Positions 1-5,377 of a DNA stretch of 6,160 bases are shown here, piece after piece. Under the pieces are notes generated by a model. It was not told the DNA's origin. It saw only the letters and a list, made by a program, of their open reading frames with translations, and made no database searches. A program made the translations under genes and the position numbers. Source of the DNA: Pirellulaceae bacterium (GTDB lineage Bacteria; Planctomycetota; Planctomycetia; Pirellulales; Pirellulaceae). Location of the stretch: assembly GCA_020846515.1 (NCBI GenBank), contig JADLDX010000043.1:1-6160 (forward strand), given 5' to 3'. How positions within the stretch are numbered: position 1 is the first letter of the stretch; every line of letters begins with the position of its first letter.

Positions 1-45
1 CTTGTAAGCGGGTAGCTGTTAACTCATACACTAACTGAAACGCTT

Positions 46-1482
46 TTAACTGGGAGATTTATGTCGCTTGGGTTTGTAGATCTCGGTGGCGGTGCCGAAG
101 TGGACTTCGCCGGCATTCATCAGCGTCTCGCTGAGCGTTGGGTGTGGATGGATGGACTCGGTCAAGTCGCGCACTTCACAACCCATTTCGATGGCCAGTA
201 CCGCTTCTGCGATTAACTCGCCAGCTCCTGCACCCACGATGCCACACCCCAGTACTCGATGTGTTTCAGGATCCACTAGCCACTTGGTGAGGCCTTCGGT
301 CCGACCGAGCGCTTGCGCCCGACCACTGGCTATCCAAGGGTAGACTTCGACGTCGACGTGGCGACCTTCGCGTTGTGCCTGGTCTTCCGTTAGACCGGCC
401 CAAGCAATTTCTGGATCGGTGAAGACGACCGCAGGAATAGCGGCCTTTTCAAATACGGCTGGTTCGCCCAGCATAACTTCGACGGCCACTTTGGCTTCGT
501 GAGAAGCTTTGTGGGCCAGCATCGGTTCACCGGCCACATCACCGATGGCAAAAATGTTTGGATCGGTCGTCCGCTGCTGTGAATCGACAATAGCAAAGCC
601 ACGTTTGTCCAACTGGACCTGCGTATTCTCCAGTCCGATGCCAAACGAAACGGGCCGACGACCAACGCTGACCAGTACGCGATCAAAGCGTTCGTGGCCA
701 TATTTGCCCGGCCCTTCAAACGTAACTTCGATCTGGTTGTCGATTTCGGCCATCGAACCGACTTTGGTATTGAGAAAGATGCGTTTCTCGAACAGCTTTT
801 CCAATCGCTTCTGCAGCGGCTTGACCAGATCGCGATCAGCGCCCATCAACAGGCCATCGAGCAGTTCGACGACGGTGACTTTGGAGCCCAGGTTGGCGTA
901 GACCGAACCCATTTCCAGTCCGATGTAACCACCTCCGACTACGAGCAGACTCTTGGGTACGTCGGCCAGCGCCAGCGCTCCGGTGGAATCCATCACACGA
1001 TCCGAACCGATTTTGAAACCAGGCGGCATGGCTGGGACACTGCCGGTGGCCAGGATGCAGGATGCAAACGTCAGCAGTCGACCCTCGGGTATCGATTCAT
1101 GATCACCTTCCAAGCGTAACGTGGTGCTGTTCTCGAAGATGCCGCGAGCTTGGATAACGCGCACGTTGCGTTGCTTGGCCAATTGACTCAAGCCGCCGCT
1201 GAGCGTGCTGATGACCTTCTCCTTGCGCGCGCGGACTCGATCGATTTCAATTTGCGGTTGAGCGTACGTCACACCCCAATCCTCGCGCAGTTCATCCACT
1301 TCGGAGATGACGCGAGCCACGTGCAGCAGAGCTTTCGAGGGAATGCAGCCGCGGAGGAGGCACGTGCCTCCCAGCCGACTTTCGGCTTCGACCAGCGTGA
1401 CTTCAACGCCTTCATCTGCCGCCAAAAAGGCTGCCGCATAACCGCCAGGACCACCACCGAGAACAACCAGTTGAGTGTGCAT
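46..1482 (-). CDS. lpdA: Dihydrolipoyl dehydrogenase (E3)
   Basis: Class I pyridine nucleotide-disulfide oxidoreductase of 478 aa, full length for the family. E3 reoxidises dihydrolipoyl groups of 2-oxoacid dehydrogenase or glycine cleavage complexes with FAD and NAD+, in the cytoplasm. Visible in order: FAD-binding GGGPGG (residues 9-14); redox-active disulfide Cys41/Cys46 in [16 protein letters not shown]-binding [10 protein letters not shown] (181-190); second FAD motif with IFAIGDVAG (310-318); and the dimer-interface catalytic pair His447/Glu452 in HPHPTLSE. I chose the ATG at 1480-1482 because the Rossmann strand follows at once ([11 protein letters not shown]). The frame stays open 34 codons further upstream, but that stretch is low-complexity and resembles no family N-terminus. 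A GGAG lies 13 nt upstream, a rather long spacing. rpsD is the upstream neighbour on the same strand. The next gene downstream is outside the window, and the 45 bases after the stop show no clear terminator. Which complex it serves is unknown. Confidence 0.96.
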   Translation of the reverse strand: MHTQLVVLGGGPGGYAAAFLAADEGVEVTLVEAESRLGGTCLLRGCIPSKALLHVARVISEVDELREDWGVTYAQPQIEIDRVRARKEKVISTLSGGLSQLAKQRNVRVIQARGIFENSTTLRLEGDHESIPEGRLLTFASCILATGSVPAMPPGFKIGSDRVMDSTGALALADVPKSLLVVGGGYIGLEMGSVYANLGSKVTVVELLDGLLMGADRDLVKPLQKRLEKLFEKRIFLNTKVGSMAEIDNQIEVTFEGPGKYGHERFDRVLVSVGRRPVSFGIGLENTQVQLDKRGFAIVDSQQRTTDPNIFAIGDVAGEPMLAHKASHEAKVAVEVMLGEPAVFEKAAIPAVVFTDPEIAWAGLTEDQAQREGRHVDVEVYPWIASGRAQALGRTEGLTKWLVDPETHRVLGCGIVGAGAGELIAEAVLAIEMGCEVRDLTESIHPHPTLSETLMNAGEVHFGTATEIYKPKRHKSPS

Positions 1483-1733
1483 GTATCTTAGGTGTCTCCA
1501 AGAAGCTGTGATGAATAACGGAGCTGCGGGGACGGCTCGGTGTGTTTCGCGCGGGGGCGGCGACGCAGGTTGGCCTTGAGGCAACCTCGCAAACTAGAAA
1601 GGCCGATGGCCATTTGCCTGACCCGATCCACGACCAATACTCGCCGGGGGCACTCGTGTCACTGTTCACTACGGGGTACCCAAAGGCAATCCCCGTAGTT
1701 TTTAGTGCGCTAGGCTTAACATCCTGCGGACGA
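1483..1733. other. Spacer between rpsD stop and lpdA start
   Basis: This 251-bp gap lies downstream of rpsD and upstream of lpdA, both on the minus strand. It holds the strong hairpin at 1668-1699 and a smaller one at 1567-1587 (AGGTTG/CAACCT, 9-nt loop), which would lie in the lpdA leader. A GGCC-GAT-GGCC motif sits at 1601-1611. I see no convincing sigma-70 promoter for lpdA and no match that I recognise to a known riboswitch or tRNA. Open frames across the gap lack codon structure resembling any family, so I treat it as non-coding. Confidence 0.6.
1668..1703. terminator. Hairpin with T-tract on the plus strand, 3' of rpsD
   Basis: There is a perfect 9-bp stem, ACTACGGGG (1668-1676) with CCCCGTAGT (1691-1699), around a 14-nt loop. 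It begins 34 nt past the rpsD stop. Its position fits a terminator for rpsD. However, the T-run (1699-1703) follows the stem on the plus strand, while the minus strand has A's before the stem and GAAC after it. The canonical intrinsic-terminator reading is therefore rightward, against the neighbouring genes. It may act as an RNA 3'-end stabiliser for rpsD, a bidirectional terminator, or the end of an unannotated plus-strand transcript. Confidence 0.5.
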
Positions 1734-2342
1734 TTATCGCGACAGGAATTCGACCACGGTGTTAGCATCCACTGGCAGACTGATATCAGCAGCCGTTGGC
1801 AAGCTCAAAACGGTGGCTTTCAAGTTTTCGGAATCGAAGGATACCCAGTCCAGCGGTTGAGGCGAGTTGTTCGCAATCACGCCACGATAGACGTTCTTGA
1901 GATTCTCGCGACCTTTGACTTCAATGACGTCGCCAGCTCGCAATTGATAGCTGGGCTTGTCTACCTTCACACCGTTGACGCGGAAATGACCGTGTACGAT
2001 TCCCTGACGCGCCTGAGGACGCGTCTTGGTGAAACCGGCGCGGCGGACCACATTGTCCAGTCGACGTTCGCACATCAGCAACAACGTTTGTCCCGTATTA
2101 CCAATACCGCGAGCCGCGTTGTCGAAGTAACGTCGCAGTTGTCGTTCGCCTAGGCCATAATAGTGCTTGATCTTTTGCTTTTCAGTTAAAGCAGTACCGT
2201 AGTTGCTCTTGCGGCGTCCGCGTGGGTGCATACCAGGTGGGTTGTCGCGGCGTTCGAGCGCGCGGGCAGCACCGGCACTTTCGTAAACCATCATGCTCAA
2301 ACGGCGATTCACGCGGGCTTTGGGGCCGTGATAACGAGCCAT
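1734..2342 (-). CDS. rpsD: 30S ribosomal protein S4
   Basis: Ribosomal protein S4, 202 aa, the normal bacterial length. It is a primary 16S rRNA binder that nucleates assembly of the 30S body. The N-terminus MARYHGPKARVNRR and the S4 RNA-binding domain (about residues 92-156, including ERRLDNVVRRAGF and QARQGIVHGHFRVNG) are unmistakable. The only cysteine is Cys91, so this is the zinc-free form without the N-terminal four-Cys knuckle. The ATG at 2340-2342 has a good GGAG Shine-Dalgarno 9 nt upstream, inside GTTGGAG. The gene stands alone instead of in an rpsM-rpsK-rpsD-rpoA cluster; that arrangement also occurs in Bacillus, where S4 represses its own leader. The upstream region can form structures that might involve this Shine-Dalgarno (see 2430-2468). 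lpdA follows after 251 bp and is probably a separate transcription unit. Confidence 0.97.
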   Translation of the reverse strand: MARYHGPKARVNRRLSMMVYESAGAARALERRDNPPGMHPRGRRKSNYGTALTEKQKIKHYYGLGERQLRRYFDNAARGIGNTGQTLLLMCERRLDNVVRRAGFTKTRPQARQGIVHGHFRVNGVKVDKPSYQLRAGDVIEVKGRENLKNVYRGVIANNSPQPLDWVSFDSENLKATVLSLPTAADISLPVDANTVVEFLSR

Positions 2343-2429
2343 ATCTAACTACTCCAACTCAAGATCAAACAACACTTTACGCGCTTTCCCAGGCATCGCA
2401 ATGATCGGCGACGGGCCCAATCCCAATAA

Positions 2430-2468
2430 CTCCAACGGACAATCGCGGGTCGCGATCCGCTGTTGGAG
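2430..2468 (-). promoter_or_regulatory. Composite hairpin in possible rpsD leader
   Basis: The outer 7-bp stem is CTCCAAC (2430-2436) with GTTGGAG (2462-2468). The inner 6-bp stem is ATCGCG (2442-2447) with CGCGAT (2451-2456), with a GGT loop. A 5x5 internal loop separates the stems. Read as minus-strand RNA it would lie 88-126 nt before the rpsD start. Its CUCCAAC arm is also complementary to the 7 nt GUUGGAG that contains the rpsD Shine-Dalgarno (2352-2358). Whether rpsD transcripts start far enough upstream to include it is unknown. Confidence 0.4.
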
Positions 2469-2476
2469 GGGTTCAT

Positions 2477-2493
2477 CCGCTCAACAGGAGCGG
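2477..2493. repeat. Short inverted repeat, 6-bp stem
   Basis: CCGCTC (2477-2482) and GAGCGG (2488-2493) pair perfectly around a 5-nt AACAG loop. No T-tract follows on either strand, so it is not an intrinsic terminator. It lies next to the composite hairpin and may belong to the same leader structure. Confidence 0.4.
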
Positions 2494-2564
2494 GAGGGTT
2501 GGGCCAATTTCGGAAGCTGTGGATGTGCGGTAGTATCGTCGAAAACGCTAGGTTTCACAAGTCA

Positions 2565-2577
2565 GGCTTGCCAAGCC
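2565..2577. repeat. Odd-centred palindrome GGCTTG-C-CAAGCC
   Basis: This is a perfect 13-bp palindrome with a single central base, 67-79 bp before the dehydrogenase start codon. The two 6-bp arms could be an operator half-site pair, or part of the same palindromic element as 2591-2618, which shares the one-base-centre design. No regulator can be named. Confidence 0.35.
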
Positions 2578-2590
2578 GCATTAGTTGCCA

Positions 2591-2618
2591 CCGAAAAGGG
2601 GTCTGACCCCTTTTTCGG
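2591..2618. repeat. REP-like palindrome (GGGGTC-T-GACCCC core)
   Basis: The core arms GGGGTC and GACCCC flank a single T, and are extended outward by CCGAAAA on the left and TTTTTCGG on the right, with one unpaired T. The whole is a 28-bp near-perfect palindrome ending 25 bp before the dehydrogenase ATG. From memory, the same core is dispersed in many planctomycete and other bacterial genomes, where read-through yields the spurious peptide KGSDPFF. The stem plus T-run on both strands also looks like a bidirectional terminator, but its place in the 5' region of a gene argues against that role. Confidence 0.6.
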
Positions 2619-2643
2619 TAGGCTCGTTAAGGATGAAGGTGCG

Positions 2644-3555
2644 ATGAAAGTCTCAATCGTAGGCGTGGGGCACGTCGGAGCGGCGATCGCGTTCGCCATT
2701 GTAACCAAAGGCTTGTGCCAGGATCTGGTGCTGGTCAATCGGACTCGGCGAAAGGCCGAAGGCGAAGCGGCCGATTTGCAACATGCCGCAGCGTTTGGTT
2801 CGCGGGCTATGCGCATCTCGGCTGGCGAAATCTCAGAAACGGCCGGCAGCGACGTGGTCGTCTTGGCGATGAGCGCTCCGCGCGATCGTACGGCGGTGGC
2901 CGGAGCGGCACGCAAAGCCCAAGTACACGAAAACTGCGTTTTGGTTCGACAACTAATGCCCGACCTGGTCCAGGCCAGCCCCAACGCGGTCTTCTTGGTC
3001 GTGACCAATCCAGTCGACGCCATGACCTACGTGGCTTGGAAATCCTCGGGCCTGCCTAGTGGTCGCATTATCGGCTCTGGGACATTGATCGATAGCGCGC
3101 GTTTTCGGGCTTATCTCTCAGAGCATATGCACGTCCACCCCGATGACATTCGCGCTTACGTGCTGGGCGAACATGGCGATACGCAGTTTCCAGCACTGAG
3201 CGTGGCCGCCACCGGCGGCGAGCGGTTGGATCGCGACCCAGTCATTCATCGACTGTTCGAACGGACGGTTGCCAGCGCTCACGAAGTTTTCGCGATCAAA
3301 GGCTACACCAACTACGCCATTGGCCTGGCCAGCGCTATGATCATCGAATCCATCTTGCTGGACAGCCATCGCACCTTACCAGTCTCGACGCTCATTCAAG
3401 GCTTTCAAGGCGTGGAGGATGTTTGTCTGTCGATCCCGGTGGTCATCGGCCGAGCGGGTGTCGTGCGGGCGCTGGTGCCATACTTTTCTGCCTCGGAGAT
3501 CGCGAGCTTCAAAGCCTGTGCCGCCTCAGTAAAAGAAGTCATCGACCAATGTTGA
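2644..3555 (+). CDS. Lactate/malate dehydrogenase-family 2-hydroxyacid dehydrogenase
   Basis: A 303-aa member of the LDH/MDH family, a normal length of about 300-320; cytoplasmic 2-oxoacid/2-hydroxyacid oxidoreductase. Visible: Rossmann GVGHVG (7-12); Asn122 in TNPVD; substrate Arg/Asp region DSARFR (Asp150, Arg153); catalytic His177 in GEHGD; KGYTNYAIG (219-227). GEHGD and GSGTLIDSARFR are LDH-like. Two features are unusual. The acidic residue ending the second beta strand, which normally binds the NAD ribose, is Asn32 within NRTRRKA. The mobile active-site loop (76-90) is about five residues longer than usual and lacks both the LDH QKxGETR and the MDH RKPGMSR forms; Arg90 likely replaces the usual loop arginine. 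Substrate and cofactor are therefore uncertain. The start is ATG 2644, directly before the Rossmann strand. The 3' end overlaps the convergent HTTM gene by 17 bp. Confidence 0.9.
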   Translation: MKVSIVGVGHVGAAIAFAIVTKGLCQDLVLVNRTRRKAEGEAADLQHAAAFGSRAMRISAGEISETAGSDVVVLAMSAPRDRTAVAGAARKAQVHENCVLVRQLMPDLVQASPNAVFLVVTNPVDAMTYVAWKSSGLPSGRIIGSGTLIDSARFRAYLSEHMHVHPDDIRAYVLGEHGDTQFPALSVAATGGERLDRDPVIHRLFERTVASAHEVFAIKGYTNYAIGLASAMIIESILLDSHRTLPVSTLIQGFQGVEDVCLSIPVVIGRAGVVRALVPYFSASEIASFKACAASVKEVIDQC

Positions 3556-4534
3556 TCCGCTGAAGCCAACTCTGCATGGTCGAGGGCGAGATAAAGACCA
3601 TGTTGGCAACGATCATCATCAATCCAAACGTGGGCATTCCCAACGCCACGGCAATGCCGCCATGCACCAACACCGCCATGGCTAACGTGAGCGGACGCGT
3701 AAGCCGCGACCAGATGAGCGCAGGATAAAAGGTTTCCCAAAACAAAGTCACGTGCGTGATCGTCGCAATGATCAGCGGCGATAAACCTAGCCAGGTAATG
3801 TTCAGTGACTGGTACTCGTAGTTCACGATTGACCACCACATCGCGCTGCCTTCCCACCACAAATCACCACGCATCTTGCTCAAGCCGCCAAACATATAAA
3901 TGATGCATAGATGCAGTTGCAGCAATCGTGAACTGATCGTGATCGCCACACTGTCCAATTGACCAACGTCTGTCGACGGTGACTTATCTGCTGGAGATCC
4001 ACGCATGTCGTGTTGGTCATGCTTGCGCTGATCCGGCCTGCGCTGGGCCAACCACGCATCCAGGCTGTAAACCGCTCCACAAGGGCACAGCATCAAGTAC
4101 ATCGACAGCATCATGACCACCTGGTCCAGCCCGAACAAGGCTCCTGTCTGACGATGGCAGACCATCAATGTCAGGAACCAGGCTAGCGGCGTCACCCAAC
4201 GCGTCATCCAGCCGACAGCCATCAGCAGGCAAACGCTCATGGCCAGCAGTTGATGCAGACTGATCAGCCATGGATTGGATACGAACATCAAGTAACTGGC
4301 GATATAGTCGAACTCATGCAGTTCCCTGGCGGTAGTCGCATCGATCCAAGCATCGGGACCAAAAAAATCGTTAGCCTGGCTGAGCCAAATCGCGTGAACA
4401 TACACAAGCATCGCGCCGCAAAAAATGCGGATCACGGCCAGGGTATGCGGTGCGCTAGGCGTGAACCAAAAGCGATTCCAAGCAGCGAGCGTTTCAGATA
4501 GCCAGCTCGAATCGGTATGCGGCTGGCTGCTCAC
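3539..4534 (-). CDS. HTTM-domain (VKGC-like) integral membrane protein
   Basis: A polytopic membrane protein of 331 aa with about seven or eight hydrophobic segments, near residues 31-50, 91-109, 113-126, 133-152, 199-216, 252-268, 281-298 and 300-316. The pattern matches the HTTM family, relatives of vitamin K-dependent gamma-glutamyl carboxylase: CPCGAVYSLDAWL (150-162), IIYMFGGLSKMRGDLWWEG (211-229) and VHGGIAVALGMPTFG (290-304). Lys220 aligns, by my recollection of human GGCX, with its catalytic Lys218. A polar, charged loop (about 163-195) separates the halves. It starts with GTG; the start overlaps the upstream stop as GTGA, and AGAGG lies 7 nt upstream, so it is translationally coupled to the gene at 4531-5307. 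Its 3' end overlaps the dehydrogenase gene tail to tail. Family membership is fairly sure; substrate and reaction are unknown. Confidence 0.85.
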   Translation of the reverse strand: MSSQPHTDSSWLSETLAAWNRFWFTPSAPHTLAVIRIFCGAMLVYVHAIWLSQANDFFGPDAWIDATTARELHEFDYIASYLMFVSNPWLISLHQLLAMSVCLLMAVGWMTRWVTPLAWFLTLMVCHRQTGALFGLDQVVMMLSMYLMLCPCGAVYSLDAWLAQRRPDQRKHDQHDMRGSPADKSPSTDVGQLDSVAITISSRLLQLHLCIIYMFGGLSKMRGDLWWEGSAMWWSIVNYEYQSLNITWLGLSPLIIATITHVTLFWETFYPALIWSRLTRPLTLAMAVLVHGGIAVALGMPTFGLMMIVANMVFISPSTMQSWLQRINIGR

Positions 4535-4546
4535 GGCTTAACCTCT
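4531..4546 (-). promoter_or_regulatory. GTGA stop/start overlap with Shine-Dalgarno
   Basis: The TGA stop of the anchored-protein gene (4531-4533) shares bases with the GTG start of the HTTM gene (4532-4534). AGAGG (4542-4546 on minus) precedes the GTG by 7 nt. This site decides the otherwise weak GTG start and indicates coupled translation, hence related functions and similar expression of the two proteins. Confidence 0.8.
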
Positions 4547-5307
4547 TCACTGGTCTGGTGAGGCAACATGGGCGTCGGTGTAGTCGGCTGGCTGACCGGC
4601 GGGGTTCGATTGACTGCACTGGACGGACCGACGGCCGAACCCGCGGGCGCAGGCATCGTCGGACCTGCTAACGGAACCTCGTCAGGCAGCAGAATATACA
4701 GTTTCTCATCATCCAGTTTGACATGCTCTTCAAACACTTCGACCGCACTGGGTAGACGATGTTCCATCAGTTGAATCTCGGCTCGCTCGGCTCCATAACG
4801 CACCGCCAAGTGCTTCTCCATGGAACTGCGTACATGTTCGAACAAAGCGCGATCGCGCCGCCAATCGTCTGGGACCTGGGCACCTTCGGTCACGGCTTGG
4901 GGCGAAATGGGCGGCGCATAAAGTTGAAACAGAAACTCGGACAACATAAAGTGTCGATGGTAGAGTAGACGCGGCCACTGGGCGCGATGATTGGGTAATC
5001 GCAAGTGTCGTTCTGAGCCGTCGGCATCGATCAACCGAATATCCATCAGGTGACTAGGGCCCGGGTTAGGCGCGAAGAAAAAATAGCCATGATGCAGATA
5101 GGCAAAATCGATGTAAGGCCCAAGCGTGCGTCGGACTACGCCGGCGTCCGGCGCCGCAGGTTGCCGACCTTGAGTGAACATTCTGAGTGGTTCCCCCAAC
5201 ACGGCTAACAAATGCAGCAGCACGGCTACACTGATCGCGACTCGCGCGTTGGGGCCCAGACAATATCTAGGCAATTCCCGCGCGGCGGGCTGGTGGGGAA
5301 CTGACAT
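4531..5307 (-). CDS. Membrane-anchored planctomycete protein, HTTM partner
   Basis: A 258-aa protein of unknown function. One hydrophobic segment near the N-terminus (about residues 24-41, AISVAVLLHLLAVLGEPL), preceded by basic residues, suggests an uncleaved anchor with the remainder outside the cytoplasm. The core holds two dense motifs that look conserved: YLHHGYFFFAPNPGPSHL (70-87) and RLLYHRHFMLSEFL (113-126). From memory, similar 'GYxFFAPxPGPSHL' proteins sit beside HTTM genes in planctomycetes. The last 45 or so residues (213-258) are a Pro/Thr/Ser-rich, probably disordered tail. ATG 5305-5307 is preferred; the frame opens earlier at a TTG (5338-5340), but that start lies inside the 7-bp repeat and has no Shine-Dalgarno. 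The Shine-Dalgarno for the ATG is also weak (GGA, 7 nt). It is coupled to the HTTM gene by GTGA and probably co-transcribed with the HtrA-like gene 70 bp upstream. Confidence 0.8.
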   Translation of the reverse strand: MSVPHQPAARELPRYCLGPNARVAISVAVLLHLLAVLGEPLRMFTQGRQPAAPDAGVVRRTLGPYIDFAYLHHGYFFFAPNPGPSHLMDIRLIDADGSERHLRLPNHRAQWPRLLYHRHFMLSEFLFQLYAPPISPQAVTEGAQVPDDWRRDRALFEHVRSSMEKHLAVRYGAERAEIQLMEHRLPSAVEVFEEHVKLDDEKLYILLPDEVPLAGPTMPAPAGSAVGPSSAVNRTPPVSQPTTPTPMLPHQTSEEVKP

Positions 5308-5327
5308 GGTTCGATCCGAGGGGCAGG

Positions 5328-5376
5328 TTTCAGGTTTCAAAGACTAAACTTCAATCTTCAAACTTCAGTCTTCAAA
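5328..5376 (-). repeat. Degenerate 7-bp tandem repeat (NNTGAAR), seven units
   Basis: Read on the minus strand from 5376 the units are TTTGAAG, ACTGAAG, TTTGAAG, ATTGAAG, TTTAGTC, TTTGAAA and CCTGAAA. Six of the seven fit NNTGAAR, and the fifth is degenerate. The array fills most of the 70-bp gap between the HtrA-like stop and the next start. Units 1-2 and 3-4 also form a 14-bp duplication with one mismatch. It is non-coding, and no promoter is evident within it. Confidence 0.75.
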
Positions 5377-5377
5377 C

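Larger units (their letters stand above)
2343..2643. other. Divergent intergenic region, rpsD / dehydrogenase
   Basis: This 301-bp region carries the 5' control sequences of both divergent genes. From rpsD outward it holds: the rpsD Shine-Dalgarno (2352-2358, read on minus); a weak minus-strand promoter match, TTGCGA (2396-2401) with 16 nt to TAAAGT (2374-2379), four of six bases each; the composite hairpin 2430-2468; the hairpin 2477-2493; and the palindromes 2565-2577 and 2591-2618. On the plus strand TAGTAT (2531-2536) is a weak -10 candidate without a good -35. The dehydrogenase ATG is preceded by AAGGA (2629-2633, 10-nt spacing) and GAAGG (2635-2639, 4-nt spacing). An open frame runs through from an ATG at 2401, but its 81 residues cross the palindromes and look non-coding. 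Confidence 0.6.

Noticed and set aside
694..1119. Plus-strand open frames opposite lpdA (also 86-343, 509-901, 1150-1491)
   Set aside because: All lie antisense to a full-length conserved enzyme; such frames are expected from its codon bias.
1483..1584. 34-residue N-terminal extension of dihydrolipoyl dehydrogenase
   Set aside because: It is Pro/Ala/Arg-rich, family proteins start just before the FAD-binding strand, and a recognisable Shine-Dalgarno precedes the internal ATG at 1480-1482.
1483..1667. Structured RNA (tmRNA, SRP RNA, RNase P, riboswitch) in the rpsD-lpdA spacer
   Set aside because: I could find none of the conserved core motifs of these RNAs on either strand; only simple stems are present.
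1542..2153. 203-codon plus-strand open frame
   Set aside because: It is mostly antisense to rpsD, an unmistakable gene, and its translation resembles no family.
2591..2618. Intrinsic terminator reading of the GGGGTC/GACCCC hairpin
   Set aside because: It lies between two divergent gene starts, where no upstream gene needs terminating; a dispersed palindromic repeat explains it better, though attenuation remains possible.
2401..2643. N-terminal extension of 81 residues on the dehydrogenase from an ATG at 2401
   Set aside because: It crosses the hairpins and the REP-like palindrome, resembles no LDH/MDH N-terminus, and the Rossmann strand starts exactly at ATG 2644.
2633..2647. Four-codon mini-ORF (ATG AAG GTG CGA TGA) overlapping the dehydrogenase start
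   Set aside because: Its only Shine-Dalgarno-like sequence abuts the ATG with no spacing, so initiation there is unlikely.
4250..4501. Plus-strand open frames opposite the HTTM, anchored-protein and HtrA-like genes (also 4568-4774, 4759-4968, 5587-5811, 5639-5890)
   Set aside because: They are short, without recognisable motifs, and fully covered by better-supported minus-strand genes.
5308..5340. TTG start giving a 269-aa version of the anchored protein
   Set aside because: The TTG lies within the heptamer array, has no Shine-Dalgarno, and adds only 11 polar residues before a good ATG.
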